NCBI RefSeq assembly: GCF_004745575.1
Contig: NZ_RPEM01000017.1
Location: 1-38,310 of the forward strand
Direction: 5' to 3'
Length of the DNA stretch: 38,310 bases
Origin: Pseudotabrizicola sediminis
Lineage (GTDB): Bacteria > Pseudomonadota > Alphaproteobacteria > Rhodobacterales > Rhodobacteraceae
The notes beneath the pieces are model-generated. The model worked only from the letters and a program-made list of their open reading frames with translations, had not been told where the DNA came from and did not search any database. Below, piece by piece: positions 1 through 7,931 of this stretch (position 1 is its first letter; every line of letters starts with the position of its first letter). A program made the translations under genes and the position numbers.

Positions 1-117
1 TCGCGCCCCTTGTTGCCGAGTTTTCACACAGTCTCCGCCCTTCGGGCTGCTTGACCGAGTGACGACCGTTGTCGAAGCAAACCCAGTAAGCTGCGCATTC
101 CGAGTTCAAATTACAGT
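1..117. other. Left-edge intergenic sequence, no gene seen
   Basis: No coding frame is supported here. A short GCCC-TTC-GGGC hairpin around 38-48 sits beyond the 3' end of the minus-strand UdgX gene. It could help end that transcript, but there is no clear T-run on the minus strand, so I do not call it a terminator. Confidence 0.4.
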
Positions 118-1560
118 CTACGATGATCGTGACTTTCCTTCCTTCATCATTTCCACGACTTTCAGCAAATCCTTGCGAAACCTGTTCCGTTCCTCCTCCT
201 GCTGATGGGGATCAGGTTGGCGAAGAATCCACAACGGATGCAAGGTGATGAACAGCGGCGTGCCATCCGTCAACTCCTCAACGGTACCGCGCCGGGTCAA
301 AAGTCCCTTGCCTGTTCCGGTCAGGCTGGCCACTGCCGTCGCCCCCATCGCCAGGATCAGCCGTGGCCGGATCGCAGCGCGTTCAAGGTCGAGCCACCAG
401 CGGCACGCAGTGACTTCGCCAGCATCGGGGCGCTGGTGGATGCGATGCTTGCCGCGCGGCTGGTATTTGAAATGCTTGACGGCATTGGTCACGTAAGCGG
501 CAGCGCGGTCCAGCCCCGCCGCCTGCGCCTCGGCCTCGAACAACTGGCCCGCCGGTCCGGTGAAGGGGATGCCGGTCAGATCCTCGGTATCTCCGGGCTG
601 TTCGCCGACGATCATCAGCGGCGCATCTTGCGGACCCGTGCCGAACACCACCTGCGTCGCGGGGCCGTGTAGCGGGCAGCGGGTGCAATGCCCCGCCTCT
701 GCGCGCAGTGCCGCGAGTCCCCCGGTTGGTGCGGCCGGCAGAGACCGCTGCACCATCGCCTTGGCCTGAATCAGCAGGCGCGGGCTGGCCTTGGTCGGCT
801 CTGCCGTCTGCATCGCTACCGTCCGCGCGCCGGCAGTGCGGATCAGGCCGGGGATCAGGTCGGCCTCGGGCAGGTTCTTCCAGTATTTGCGCGGCATTTC
901 CGAGGTCATCGCATCGACCATCAGACGCGCGGGGTTGAAGATGTTGGCATAGTAGGTGCGCCATAGCCCTTCGGTAGCATCGTCAGGTAGGACAGTGCCG
1001 GGTGCCGTTGGGTCATGCCGCAACACGCCGTTCACGAAGCTGGCGGTGATCTGCGGCGTCAATATGGCCCAGTCCATATCGCCGAACCGGCGGGCGAAGA
1101 ACGGTGTCGCGGCCTCGACCACCGGGTGATCAGGCTCGAACCACGCCATGAAGGCGCGGCGGCCTTCGCCTTCGACTTCGCGGAACCGGACGAAGGCGTG
1201 CATCTTGTGGATGGCGCGGCGCACCGTCTTGGCCTGCTCAAGGAGCCTCAGCATCGCTGGGTCCGCGCGGTCGCCCCAGCGTACCTGCCCGGAGGTCAGC
1301 CGTTGTAGCAGGGCAAAGGCGCGGGCAAAGCGTTCCGGATCGGCATGGCAGAGCGCGGTCTCGATCTCGTCGATCGCGTCCTTTGGCAGGGTCAGCGCAG
1401 GGGACTTCGTCAAGGTCGGCACGGGGATGGTCGCAAAGAGGTCGGGCGTGGTATCGCCGACCTGCCAGACCACGTCGGCCACACCCGCTCCCAAAAGTTC
1501 CCGCGCGGCCTTGCGCCACGCCGCCACGGTTCCGATCACCGGCAGGGTCATATGGTACAT
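118..1560 (-). CDS. DUF4130-UdgX fusion, uracil-DNA glycosylase superfamily protein
   Basis: 480 aa. Residues 1 to about 275 form the DUF4130 region usual for this fusion; about 285-475 are a UdgX-type uracil-DNA glycosylase domain. Visible motifs are GEQPGD (319-324), NAVKHFK (359-365), KHRIHQ (371-376) and HPLWILR (441-447). A CxxC (292, 295) and C386 fit iron-sulfur ligands of family 4/UdgX enzymes. In known UdgX proteins the His of the KRRIH loop forms a covalent adduct with the abasic site after uracil release; the equivalent His is present here. Its ATG overlaps the TGA of the upstream radical SAM gene (TGATG), so the two are probably translationally coupled. The pairing of this UDG form with that radical SAM family is a known association. 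A second Met four codons in is an alternative start. The covalent activity is inferred from the motif only. Confidence 0.93.
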   Translation of the reverse strand: MYHMTLPVIGTVAAWRKAARELLGAGVADVVWQVGDTTPDLFATIPVPTLTKSPALTLPKDAIDEIETALCHADPERFARAFALLQRLTSGQVRWGDRADPAMLRLLEQAKTVRRAIHKMHAFVRFREVEGEGRRAFMAWFEPDHPVVEAATPFFARRFGDMDWAILTPQITASFVNGVLRHDPTAPGTVLPDDATEGLWRTYYANIFNPARLMVDAMTSEMPRKYWKNLPEADLIPGLIRTAGARTVAMQTAEPTKASPRLLIQAKAMVQRSLPAAPTGGLAALRAEAGHCTRCPLHGPATQVVFGTGPQDAPLMIVGEQPGDTEDLTGIPFTGPAGQLFEAEAQAAGLDRAAAYVTNAVKHFKYQPRGKHRIHQRPDAGEVTACRWWLDLERAAIRPRLILAMGATAVASLTGTGKGLLTRRGTVEELTDGTPLFITLHPLWILRQPDPHQQEEERNRFRKDLLKVVEMMKEGKSRSS

Positions 1561-2789
1561 CAGAACAGCGACAGTTGAACCGGAGCGGGGGCAAACCGGG
1601 CGCGCAAGGTCGCCGCATCGGTCATCCCGCGCGGGGACCAGCCGGGGGCGCTGATGAAGGCCTTGGCGGTTTTCAGTACCGCGCCCATCGCCTTCAGATG
1701 ATCATAGCGCACCGCCCCATGCTGCCTTGCATCCAGAATGCGGCCCACCGTCTTGGTGCCGAACCCCGGCACCCGTAGCAGCATCTCGCGTGGGGCGCGA
1801 TTCACGTCCACCGGAAAGGCCGCGCGATGCGCCAGCGCCCAAGCGAGTTTGGGGTCGATCTCGAGATCGAGCATGCCGGATGCGCCCGCAATTTCGTCCA
1901 CCTCGAAGCCATAGAACCGAAGAAGCCAGTCGGCCTGATAAAGGCGGTGTTCGCGCAGCAGCGGCGGGCTTTTCAGGGGCAGCAGCGCCGAAGAATCCGG
2001 GATCGGCGAGAACGCCGAATAGTAGACCCGCGACAGGCCATATCCTGCGTAAAGCTGCGCCGCCTGCGTCAGGATAGTTCCGTCGTTCGCCGCATCGGCA
2101 CCAACGATCATCTGTGTCGATTGTCCGGCCGGGGCAAAGAGGGCCTTGCGCTTACCGGTATGGGTCGTCTCGCGCGAGGCTTCCCGCCGCTGGCGCAACG
2201 ATGCCATGGTTTTGCGGATACCGGTCGCAGATTTCTCGGGCGCGAGCCGCGCCAGCCCTTCGACAGTCGGAAGTTCCACGTTGATCGACAGCCGGTCGGC
2301 CCAACGACCGGCCTCGTCGAGCAGCTCCGGGCTGGCGTCGGGGATCGTCTTGAGGTGGATGTAGCCGCGAAAATTCTCGACCTCGCGAAGGGTGCGGGCG
2401 ATGCGGACCATGTCGGCCATCGTCTCGTCAGGGGACCGGATAATGCCCGACGACAGAAACAATCCCTCAATGTAATTACGGCGGTAGAATTCGATGGTTA
2501 GACGGACCACCTCATCGACCGTGAAGCGCGCGCGCTCAATCTGGCTCGAGACCCGGTTGACGCAATAGACACAGTCGTAGATGCAGAAGTTCGTCATCAG
2601 GATTTTCAGCAAACTGATGCAACGACCATCGGGCGCATAGGCGTGACAAATTCCGCTGCCACCTGACGAACCAAGCCCCGATCCATCGCGGGAACTCCGC
2701 CGTTCTCCGCCCGATGAGGCACAAGAGGCGTCGTATTTGGCCGCATCAGAGAGGATCGCCAGCTTTTGGTCTAGGCTGAGTTTTGACAT
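1560..2789 (-). CDS. Putative DNA modification/repair radical SAM protein (UDG-linked)
   Basis: 409 aa. The radical SAM cluster motif CxxxCxxC is at C69, C73 and C76, preceded by a Ser/Gly-rich stretch (about 25-48) also seen in this family. The C-terminal part (about 320-380) looks like a helix-hairpin-helix DNA-binding region (VPGFGTKTVGRIL). The family is the UDG-linked radical SAM group (TIGR03916 type), thought to act in DNA repair or base modification; its reaction is not known to me. It is the first gene of an operon with the UdgX gene, with overlapping stop and start. A LexA-type box lies 2-3 bases upstream of the ATG. The start has no good ribosome-binding site at normal distance, so translation may be leaderless or the mRNA leader very short. 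Confidence 0.92.
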   Translation of the reverse strand: MSKLSLDQKLAILSDAAKYDASCASSGGERRSSRDGSGLGSSGGSGICHAYAPDGRCISLLKILMTNFCIYDCVYCVNRVSSQIERARFTVDEVVRLTIEFYRRNYIEGLFLSSGIIRSPDETMADMVRIARTLREVENFRGYIHLKTIPDASPELLDEAGRWADRLSINVELPTVEGLARLAPEKSATGIRKTMASLRQRREASRETTHTGKRKALFAPAGQSTQMIVGADAANDGTILTQAAQLYAGYGLSRVYYSAFSPIPDSSALLPLKSPPLLREHRLYQADWLLRFYGFEVDEIAGASGMLDLEIDPKLAWALAHRAAFPVDVNRAPREMLLRVPGFGTKTVGRILDARQHGAVRYDHLKAMGAVLKTAKAFISAPGWSPRGMTDAATLRARFAPAPVQLSLF

Positions 2790-2791
2790 AT

Positions 2792-2806
2792 GTTCTACAT
2801 ATGTTC
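2792..2806 (-). promoter_or_regulatory. LexA (SOS) box, GTTC-N7-GTTC
   Basis: The plus strand reads GTTC TACATAT GTTC, which on the minus strand is GAAC-N7-GAAC. This matches exactly the direct-repeat operator of alphaproteobacterial LexA. It lies just upstream of the radical SAM start (ATG ends at 2789), where a bound repressor would block transcription of the radical SAM-UdgX pair. The inference is DNA-damage induction of the operon. Confidence 0.8.
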
Positions 2807-2899
2807 CTCTGGCTTGGCCTGCAACCCCTACGACCTCTGCGCAGCGGAAACTGACAGAGAGGCTCCGGCTGACGCATTACGTCGTGAACACAAAAATTG

Positions 2900-3298
2900 G
2901 TGGAGTTGGCGTGAAGCGCTGTTCCAGGAAAGCATTGGACTTTTTCAGTGCTGACGTGATCTTCGCAATGCTGTGTCCTGACGAAATCGGAGAAGTTGTG
3001 CGGGGGCAATCCGACGGATGACGAGGTGGCCGAAACGCTGCAGGAAACCGAGGGTGATCTGAGCCGTGACGAAATCACTCAGGAGATCGAAAGCATGAAC
3101 GACGAACAGAAGGATGCGCTGGTCGCATTGTTCTGGATCGGGCGCGGCGATGCGGAACCTGCGGAATGGGAGGCGACAAAGGCACTCGCCCGGCAGCAGC
3201 ATGACGGGCTGGTCAGCCGCTATCTGCTTGGTCAGCCCGAGGTGGGCGAGTTTCTGACCGAAGGTCTGGAAAGGATGCTGGAGTTTGGCGTGGACTGA
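2900..3298 (+). pseudogene. DUF3775-family protein, apparently frameshifted
   Basis: The clear part is 2996-3298 from a TTG, a 100-residue frame ending in a DUF3775-like region (NPTDDEVAETL, then DEQKDALVALFWIGRGD, then AAYLLG-type SRYLLGQPEVGEFLTEGL). Family members usually carry about 25 more residues before this. Those are found in the +1-related frame just upstream, where about 2935-2998 reads FFSADVIFAMLCPDEIGEVV. The two pieces would join if one base were dropped near the GGGGG run at 3001-3006. I infer a frameshift, real or a sequence error. The start of the intact gene is uncertain (about 2900 in the upstream frame). Function of DUF3775 is unknown. The 3' end overlaps the antisense ABC permease tail by 86 bases. 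Confidence 0.6.
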
Positions 3299-4475
3299 CA
3301 CTCTGCGCGCCTCGGGTTGCCGGTGTGCCTGTGGCCTGCGGATCGCCTGGTCCGGCTGAGGGTCTGGCTCGGAAGGTTTCGACAAGCACGGCAACAAGGC
3401 CGAACCCCGCCGTCAGGGCCCAGAGGTGCCATAAGTTCATCGCGACATCCGGTAGCCGAGCGCCCATCTGGCTGACGCGGACCAATCCGTCGATCGCGGG
3501 CGTCGAAGGCACTATCTGCGCCAAGGCGTTCAGCACGGGGGGAATGGCTTCGACCGGCCAGGCAAAGCCTGACAGAAAGAAGAACGGCAACCCCAGCGCA
3601 AGCAGGACGATCTGAACCACCGCGTCTGATCTGAACACCGCGGCCACACATTGGGCCAGCAAACCGGCCGCCAGAACAAAGGGCAACCCGATGGCAAGGA
3701 CATCGCCCACGTGGCCTAGGTTGGGCAGGCCATAGACGGCGGGCAGCACGATCAGATAGATCGGCAGCAGTACCGCATAGATCGCGACCCATGCGGCCAT
3801 GCGGCCCAGAACCAGCCACACCGGATGATCCATGCCGTGCCTGCGGCGCGTGGTGGTCAGGGCCAGCCCCATCAGGATGGTCTGTTGCAGGATCAGAACG
3901 AAAGCCGCAGGCAAGACATAGGTGGCATATCCCGCAGCGGGATTGAACAGGGGCACCTCGACCTGCGTGGCCGGGGTGACCTGCGCCCGCGCCACCCCAA
4001 GCGCCGCGCCAGAGGCCATCAGCCGCCCCGCCTCGACTTCGGCGCCCATCTGGCGGATCGGCACGGCAGCGCCTTGCATGACACGCTGATACATCAGGAA
4101 ATAGCTGGCATCGGCATAAATCGCCACAGGGCTTTGGCGACCGCGCAGCAGGTCTCGTTCAAAGCCCGCGGGGATCAGCAGCACGCCATAGGCGGCGCGG
4201 TCCTGCACGAGGCGGGTCGCCTGCGCCATGTCTGGCGCATCCCCGCTGATCGCGATCGCCTCGGACGCATCGACACGGCGGGCCAGGTCGGCCGACGTGG
4301 GCGTGCGGTCAAGGTCCACCAGCACCACCGGAACATCCCGCAGCACCTCCGCCCGGTAGGGCAGTGGATAGATCAGGGCATAAATCACCAGTGACACCAG
4401 CAGGATCGACCTCACCTGGCTGTCCCCTAACAAGGCCCGCAGTTCCTCCCGCGCGGCGCGCCAGATCGACTTCAT
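3213..4475 (-). CDS. ABC-2 type transporter permease (second of pair)
   Basis: 420 aa from the ATG at 4475, which overlaps the stop of the upstream permease gene (ATGA, 4472-4475). A much longer upstream open frame exists but runs antisense to no homology and inside the other permease gene, so I reject it. The protein has one N-terminal membrane segment (after RSILLVSLVIYALIYPLPYR), a large periplasmic loop, then about five membrane helices in the C-terminal half, the layout of ABC-2/YhhJ-like permeases. The last 50 or so residues are Pro/Arg/Ala-rich, unlike the family, and overlap the convergent DUF3775 gene by 86 bases; an ancestral stop may have been lost. No ATP-binding subunit is encoded in this operon. 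Confidence 0.85.
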   Translation of the reverse strand: MKSIWRAAREELRALLGDSQVRSILLVSLVIYALIYPLPYRAEVLRDVPVVLVDLDRTPTSADLARRVDASEAIAISGDAPDMAQATRLVQDRAAYGVLLIPAGFERDLLRGRQSPVAIYADASYFLMYQRVMQGAAVPIRQMGAEVEAGRLMASGAALGVARAQVTPATQVEVPLFNPAAGYATYVLPAAFVLILQQTILMGLALTTTRRRHGMDHPVWLVLGRMAAWVAIYAVLLPIYLIVLPAVYGLPNLGHVGDVLAIGLPFVLAAGLLAQCVAAVFRSDAVVQIVLLALGLPFFFLSGFAWPVEAIPPVLNALAQIVPSTPAIDGLVRVSQMGARLPDVAMNLWHLWALTAGFGLVAVLVETFRARPSAGPGDPQATGTPATRGAQSVSPRQTPASFPDLRSETRPPRADQADSG

Positions 4476-5626
4476 GGCGCGACCTCTTTCGTGCGGTGCA
4501 ACCGAGCCAGTTGCGTCAGCACCAGAACTGCGAGCCCAAGCGTGATCAGGGCCAGCCACAACACTGGCCATATCGAAATCTCGACTGGCGTCGCGCGCAA
4601 GGATTGGTCGATACGCAGTTGCACATACCATGTGCCGGGGATCAACGCGCCCCAGGCTTGGGCCACCGGCGACATCGCCTCGCGCGGAAAGCCAAGACCC
4701 ATATAGCCGAAAGCCGGGGCGGTGATCACGGCGATGATGCTTGCTGCCGTGCCGATGTTGCGGGTGGTCACAAAAGCCAGCGTGCCGATCAGTTGCGCGG
4801 CCAGCACGAACAGCACCGCCCCCGCCGCCATCAACGGCAGCGATCCGCGCAACGGCACATCCAGCCATCCATAAAGCGCCACATCCGACAATCCGAGGAT
4901 CAGCAGGAAAAGTACCGAATAGGGCAGGATCTTGCCCAACATCGCTGGCAGCAATCCGCCGGCCAGCCGTACCAGTTGGCGCGGATCACGACCGGGGCCA
5001 AAATCCAGCGAAATGGCGTAGGCCGTCCCCGACGCCGCCAATATCTGCAAGACCGTCGGCACCAGCGCCGCAAGAAGGAAATGCACATAGTCAAAAGCCG
5101 GGTTGAAAAGGGCATGGGCCTGCAACGGTATCGGTTTCAGGGCCGACTGCGCCTGCGCGGGCGACTGGCCCTTGTCTTGCCGCACCGACAGGCGCAGACC
5201 GGCCAGAGCCGTATCAATTGCCCCCCGCGCCCCCCGCGCGACCATAGACCCCGCGCTCATGTGCTGGTTGTCGTAAAAGGTCACGATCTCGGGCTGATTG
5301 CCGCGCATTGCGTCACGCTCCAGCCCCTGAGGCAGCCAGACTGCCCCGCGCACCGCGCCCGACACGATCAGCGCGCGCGCCTCGGACAGGCTCAGCGCCT
5401 GATGCGTAACCTGCACTTCGGGCGCTGCATCCAGCATCCGGGTGATGCCGCGCGACAGGTCGGACCGGTCCAGATCAACCACGGCCACCGCCATGCCGCT
5501 GGGAATACCGGCACGAAAGATACCGGTCAGCAGCGCAATCATCAGCACCGGCAACAGCACCACCAGCCCCAGCAGGACAGGGTTCCGCAGCAGCAGGGCA
5601 AATTCGCGCGCCATGAGCCGGCCCAT
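4472..5626 (-). CDS. ABC-2 type transporter permease (first of pair)
   Basis: 384 aa. It has an N-terminal membrane helix (about 13-35, NPVLLGLVVLLPVLMIALLTGI), an extracytoplasmic domain, and a C-terminal cluster of about five helices ending in WLALITLGLAVLVLTQLARL. This is the architecture of YhhJ/YbhS-type ABC-2 permeases that work with an HlyD-type adaptor. The gene starts 6 bases after the end of the HlyD gene and overlaps the next permease by four bases, so the three are one operon. The substrate cannot be told from sequence; related systems export drugs or other hydrophobic compounds. The missing ATPase must come from elsewhere, or the system is incomplete. Confidence 0.88.
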   Translation of the reverse strand: MGRLMAREFALLLRNPVLLGLVVLLPVLMIALLTGIFRAGIPSGMAVAVVDLDRSDLSRGITRMLDAAPEVQVTHQALSLSEARALIVSGAVRGAVWLPQGLERDAMRGNQPEIVTFYDNQHMSAGSMVARGARGAIDTALAGLRLSVRQDKGQSPAQAQSALKPIPLQAHALFNPAFDYVHFLLAALVPTVLQILAASGTAYAISLDFGPGRDPRQLVRLAGGLLPAMLGKILPYSVLFLLILGLSDVALYGWLDVPLRGSLPLMAAGAVLFVLAAQLIGTLAFVTTRNIGTAASIIAVITAPAFGYMGLGFPREAMSPVAQAWGALIPGTWYVQLRIDQSLRATPVEISIWPVLWLALITLGLAVLVLTQLARLHRTKEVAP

Positions 5627-5632
5627 CCCTGC

Positions 5633-6625
5633 CTACTCCCCCAGTGTGATCAGCGCTGACATGCCAGGGCGCAGGCCGGGCAAAGGGGCGGTGCTGCGGG
5701 CGCGCACCTCGAAACTGCGCAGGTCGAAATCGCCAGTGGCACGGGTGGCCCGCCAGCTGGCAAACTGGCCCTGCACATTGATCAGGGTGATCTGCGCCTC
5801 GACTTCCACCTCAAGTGCGGGCACCCGCACCGACAGAAGGCCGCCAACCTTCAGGCCTGCAAGCAGATCCTCGCGCAGGTTGAAAGTGAACCACGCGCTG
5901 TCCAGATCAACGATCGTGAACAGCGGCGTGCCGGGGCCGATGTTCTCGCCGGGTTCAATCAACCGAGCGGAAATTTCGCCAGCCATCGGGGCGGTGACGG
6001 TCAATTCATCCAGATCTGCTTGCCGTTGCGCCAGCGTCGCCCCGGCCTGCGCAACCTGGGCTGCGGCCACTGCCCGGTCTTCAGGGGACGCACCGGCGCG
6101 GGCCAGATCAAGCTGTGCCTGTGCCGCCTCGACGCGGCGGGTGGCGGTTTCAACGTTGCGCAACGACTGGTCGAGCAGGGCTTGTGGGCGCAGACCCTGT
6201 TCCGACAGTTCGGTGTCACGGGCGATCTGCTCTTGCGACAGCCTCAAGTCGGCATGCGCCAAGGCCAGGTCCGCCTCGCGCACCCGGATCAATTCCGGTC
6301 GGGTCGCGCCTGCCGCCGCCTCGGACGCGCGCGCTACCTCCAGCCCCGATGCTGCGGCGGCATGCGCGGTGACAAGCTGCGGATTGGACAGGGTGACCAG
6401 AACCAATCCCGCCTCGACCGTGTCGCCCAGATCGGCCGTCACGTCGGCGATCCTGCCGGAAGTGCGGGCCGACACATCGACGCGCGGAGCCGCCACCTCA
6501 CCCTGGATCAGCAGCGGTCCGGGGCGTGTTACCCACCAAACTGCGCCCGCAACCGCCAATGCCAATACGGCAAGCAGCACAAAGGGCACTACAGCCTTCG
6601 GCGCGGGAGACTCTGGCTCGGTCAC
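5633..6625 (-). CDS. HlyD-family periplasmic adaptor (membrane fusion protein)
   Basis: 330 aa from a GTG at 6625 that has GGAGG seven bases upstream; the frame remains open to 6670 but that longer start lacks a ribosome site. An N-terminal membrane anchor (about 10-32, VVPFVLLAVLALAVAGAVWW) is followed by a biotinyl-lipoyl-like half (GEVAAPRVDVSARTSGRIADV), a long Ala/Glu-rich coiled-coil hairpin (about 85-205), then the second lipoyl half (MAGEISARLIEPGENIGPGTPLFTIVDL) and a beta-barrel part. It bridges inner-membrane permeases to an outer-membrane channel. It heads an operon with two ABC-2 permeases. Upstream lies only an IS256 scrap, so any original regulator or ATPase gene there may have been lost. 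Confidence 0.9.
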   Translation of the reverse strand: MTEPESPAPKAVVPFVLLAVLALAVAGAVWWVTRPGPLLIQGEVAAPRVDVSARTSGRIADVTADLGDTVEAGLVLVTLSNPQLVTAHAAAASGLEVARASEAAAGATRPELIRVREADLALAHADLRLSQEQIARDTELSEQGLRPQALLDQSLRNVETATRRVEAAQAQLDLARAGASPEDRAVAAAQVAQAGATLAQRQADLDELTVTAPMAGEISARLIEPGENIGPGTPLFTIVDLDSAWFTFNLREDLLAGLKVGGLLSVRVPALEVEVEAQITLINVQGQFASWRATRATGDFDLRSFEVRARSTAPLPGLRPGMSALITLGE

Positions 6626-6637
6626 AACATCACCTCC
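6626..6637 (-). promoter_or_regulatory. Shine-Dalgarno site deciding the HlyD start
   Basis: On the minus strand this reads GGAGGTGATGTT directly before the GTG at 6625. GGAGG at seven-base spacing favours this GTG over the longer upstream frame. Confidence 0.7.
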
Positions 6638-6698
6638 ATTCCTTTTGCATGATGCAAATGCCCGCAGCAACGCCTATAGGAGAACCCCTTGCGCAACA

Positions 6699-6839
6699 AC
6701 CTTGGGCGTCACGCGGGACGGCGTGCGGGAGGTGCTGGGCCTGTGGATTGTAGAGAATGAAGGCGCCAAGTTCTGGCTGTCGGTGCTGAGTGAGCTGAAC
6801 GACGAACTGATCGACCTTTTTGACAAATCACGTCGTTGA
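6699..6839 (+). pseudogene. IS256/mutator-family transposase fragment
   Basis: The frame 6699-6800 encodes TLGVTRDGVREVLGLWIVEN followed by EGAKFWLSVLSELN. This is the signature stretch of IS256-type (mutator) transposases, where the G-x-x-x-DG-x-x-EVLG-x-W and EGAKFW pieces are conserved. Only about 34 residues remain; then the homology stops and 13 unrelated residues lead to a stop at 6837-6839. It has no start, catalytic triad or inverted repeats. It marks an old insertion or deletion between the HlyD operon and the thiol-redox genes. Confidence 0.75.
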
Positions 6840-6858
6840 GCGGCACACGGAGATGCCC

Positions 6859-7647
6859 ATGACCAGCATGACGACCAACCACGCAGACGTCCACACCAGC
6901 ACCACCAGCCGCGCCGTGATCTACCGCATGCTGATGACCGAGCATATCTGCCCCTCTGGACAGAAGGCGCTCGATCTATTGAAGCGCCGGGGGTTCGAGG
7001 TGGAAGACCATCTTCTGCGTTCGTGCGAAGAAACCGACGCCTTCAAGGCCAAGCATGCGGTTCAGACCACGCCGCAAGTTTGGATCGGGGGCGAGCGGGT
7101 CGGCGGCCACGATGCCCCGCGTCGGCATCTCAGTCTTGCGGTCCATGACCGGCAGGCGCTGACCTACAAGCCGGTGATCGCGATCCCGGCGATGGCCGCA
7201 ACTCTGGCATTGGTCGTCGCCTGGAGCATGATGGGCGGGGCGAGGGCGCTCTTGTCCATCCACACGCTCCAGCTCTTCCTCGGCTTTGCCACGGCGCTCC
7301 TCGCGCTGCAAAAGCTGCGGGATGTCGAAACCTTCAGCAGCGGCTTTCTTGGCTATGACCTGCTTGCGCAGAAATGGCCGCGCTACGCCTATGTCTATCC
7401 CTGGGCAGAGGCGTTGGTTGGCCTGCTGATGATCGCGGGCACCCTGATCTGGTTGATGGTCCCGATCGCCCTGTTCATCGGCAGTATCGGCGCAGTTTCG
7501 GTGTTCAAGGCCGTCTACATTGATGAGCGCGAACTCAAGTGTGCCTGCGTCGGCGGCAACTCGAACGTGCCCCTTGGGTTTGTGTCGCTGACCGAAAATC
7601 TGGTGATGATCGGCATGGCCGTCTGGATGCTTCTCTGGGCAATGTAA
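6859..7647 (+). CDS. Glutaredoxin-MauE/DoxX-like membrane fusion protein
   Basis: 262 aa from the ATG at 6859, which has GGAG six bases upstream; earlier in-frame ATGs (6820, 6853) have poorer sites. Residues about 18-95 are a glutaredoxin-like domain with CPSG (C31-G34) and the TTPQVWIGGERVGG substrate-loop motif. From about 105 on there are four membrane helices of the MauE family, ending with a KCACVGG cysteine pair that resembles the redox-active Cys pair of MauE. MauE proteins pass electrons across the membrane or help disulfide formation. The fusion suggests electrons flow between cytosolic glutathione or thioredoxin and periplasmic thiols. It precedes the thioredoxin and DsbA genes. 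Function inferred from domains. Confidence 0.85.
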   Translation: MTSMTTNHADVHTSTTSRAVIYRMLMTEHICPSGQKALDLLKRRGFEVEDHLLRSCEETDAFKAKHAVQTTPQVWIGGERVGGHDAPRRHLSLAVHDRQALTYKPVIAIPAMAATLALVVAWSMMGGARALLSIHTLQLFLGFATALLALQKLRDVETFSSGFLGYDLLAQKWPRYAYVYPWAEALVGLLMIAGTLIWLMVPIALFIGSIGAVSVFKAVYIDERELKCACVGGNSNVPLGFVSLTENLVMIGMAVWMLLWAM

Positions 7648-7656
7648 CGCCGGAGG

Positions 7657-7908
7657 ATCGACATCGATCACACCCATCAAGGTGTTCTCCCGGGGGCACC
7701 ATTTTTTCTTGCGCTGCACCTTACGGCAACGGACTGCGCCTTCGAGTCTGCGACCCTCGACCTTGCCCGTTCGTGGTTGGATGCGAGAGCCGATCCACCC
7801 GAACTTCCTGCAATCGCGCATAAGTTGTGGAATGGTGCCCGCTCGAATTGGACCAGTGCAGGCCGCAAAGCTGTCGTCTGCCGCCTTGTAATCCTAAGGT
7901 TCGCTTAA
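7657..7908 (+). pseudogene. Start-less open frame after mauE-like gene
   Basis: This frame follows the TAA of the glutaredoxin-MauE gene in phase and stays open for 84 codons to a TAA at 7906-7908. It reads like protein (for example TLDLARSWLDARADPPELPA) but has no ATG, GTG or TTG near the front. A GGAGG (7652-7656) stands six bases before an ATC at 7663, exactly where a start should be. The stop codon lies inside the second half of the CTTAAG box. I recognise no family. It may be a gene that lost its start codon, or a chance frame. Confidence 0.3.
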
Positions 7909-7909
7909 G
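7893..7909 (+). promoter_or_regulatory. CTTAAG-N5-CTTAAG box A (response-regulator site)
   Basis: CCTAAG (7893-7898), spacer GTTCG, CTTAAG (7904-7909). Apart from one mismatch this is the same direct repeat as boxes B and C and closely matches known PmrA/QseB boxes. It ends 22 bases before an ATG at 7932 and 75 bases before the thioredoxin-fusion start at 7985. Confidence 0.7.
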
Positions 7910-7931
7910 GAGACTGGACCAAAGGGGCACC

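Noticed and set aside
4476-4868. Upstream extension of the second ABC permease (131 codons)
   Set aside because: It runs inside the coding region of the first permease in another frame, is Gly/Arg/His-rich, and an ATG at 4475 with an ATGA overlap explains the start.
5442-6698. Long plus-strand frame opposite the HlyD gene
   Set aside because: Ser/Arg/Pro-rich mirror of the HlyD coding strand. Only its last 47 codons carry a meaning (IS256 scrap).
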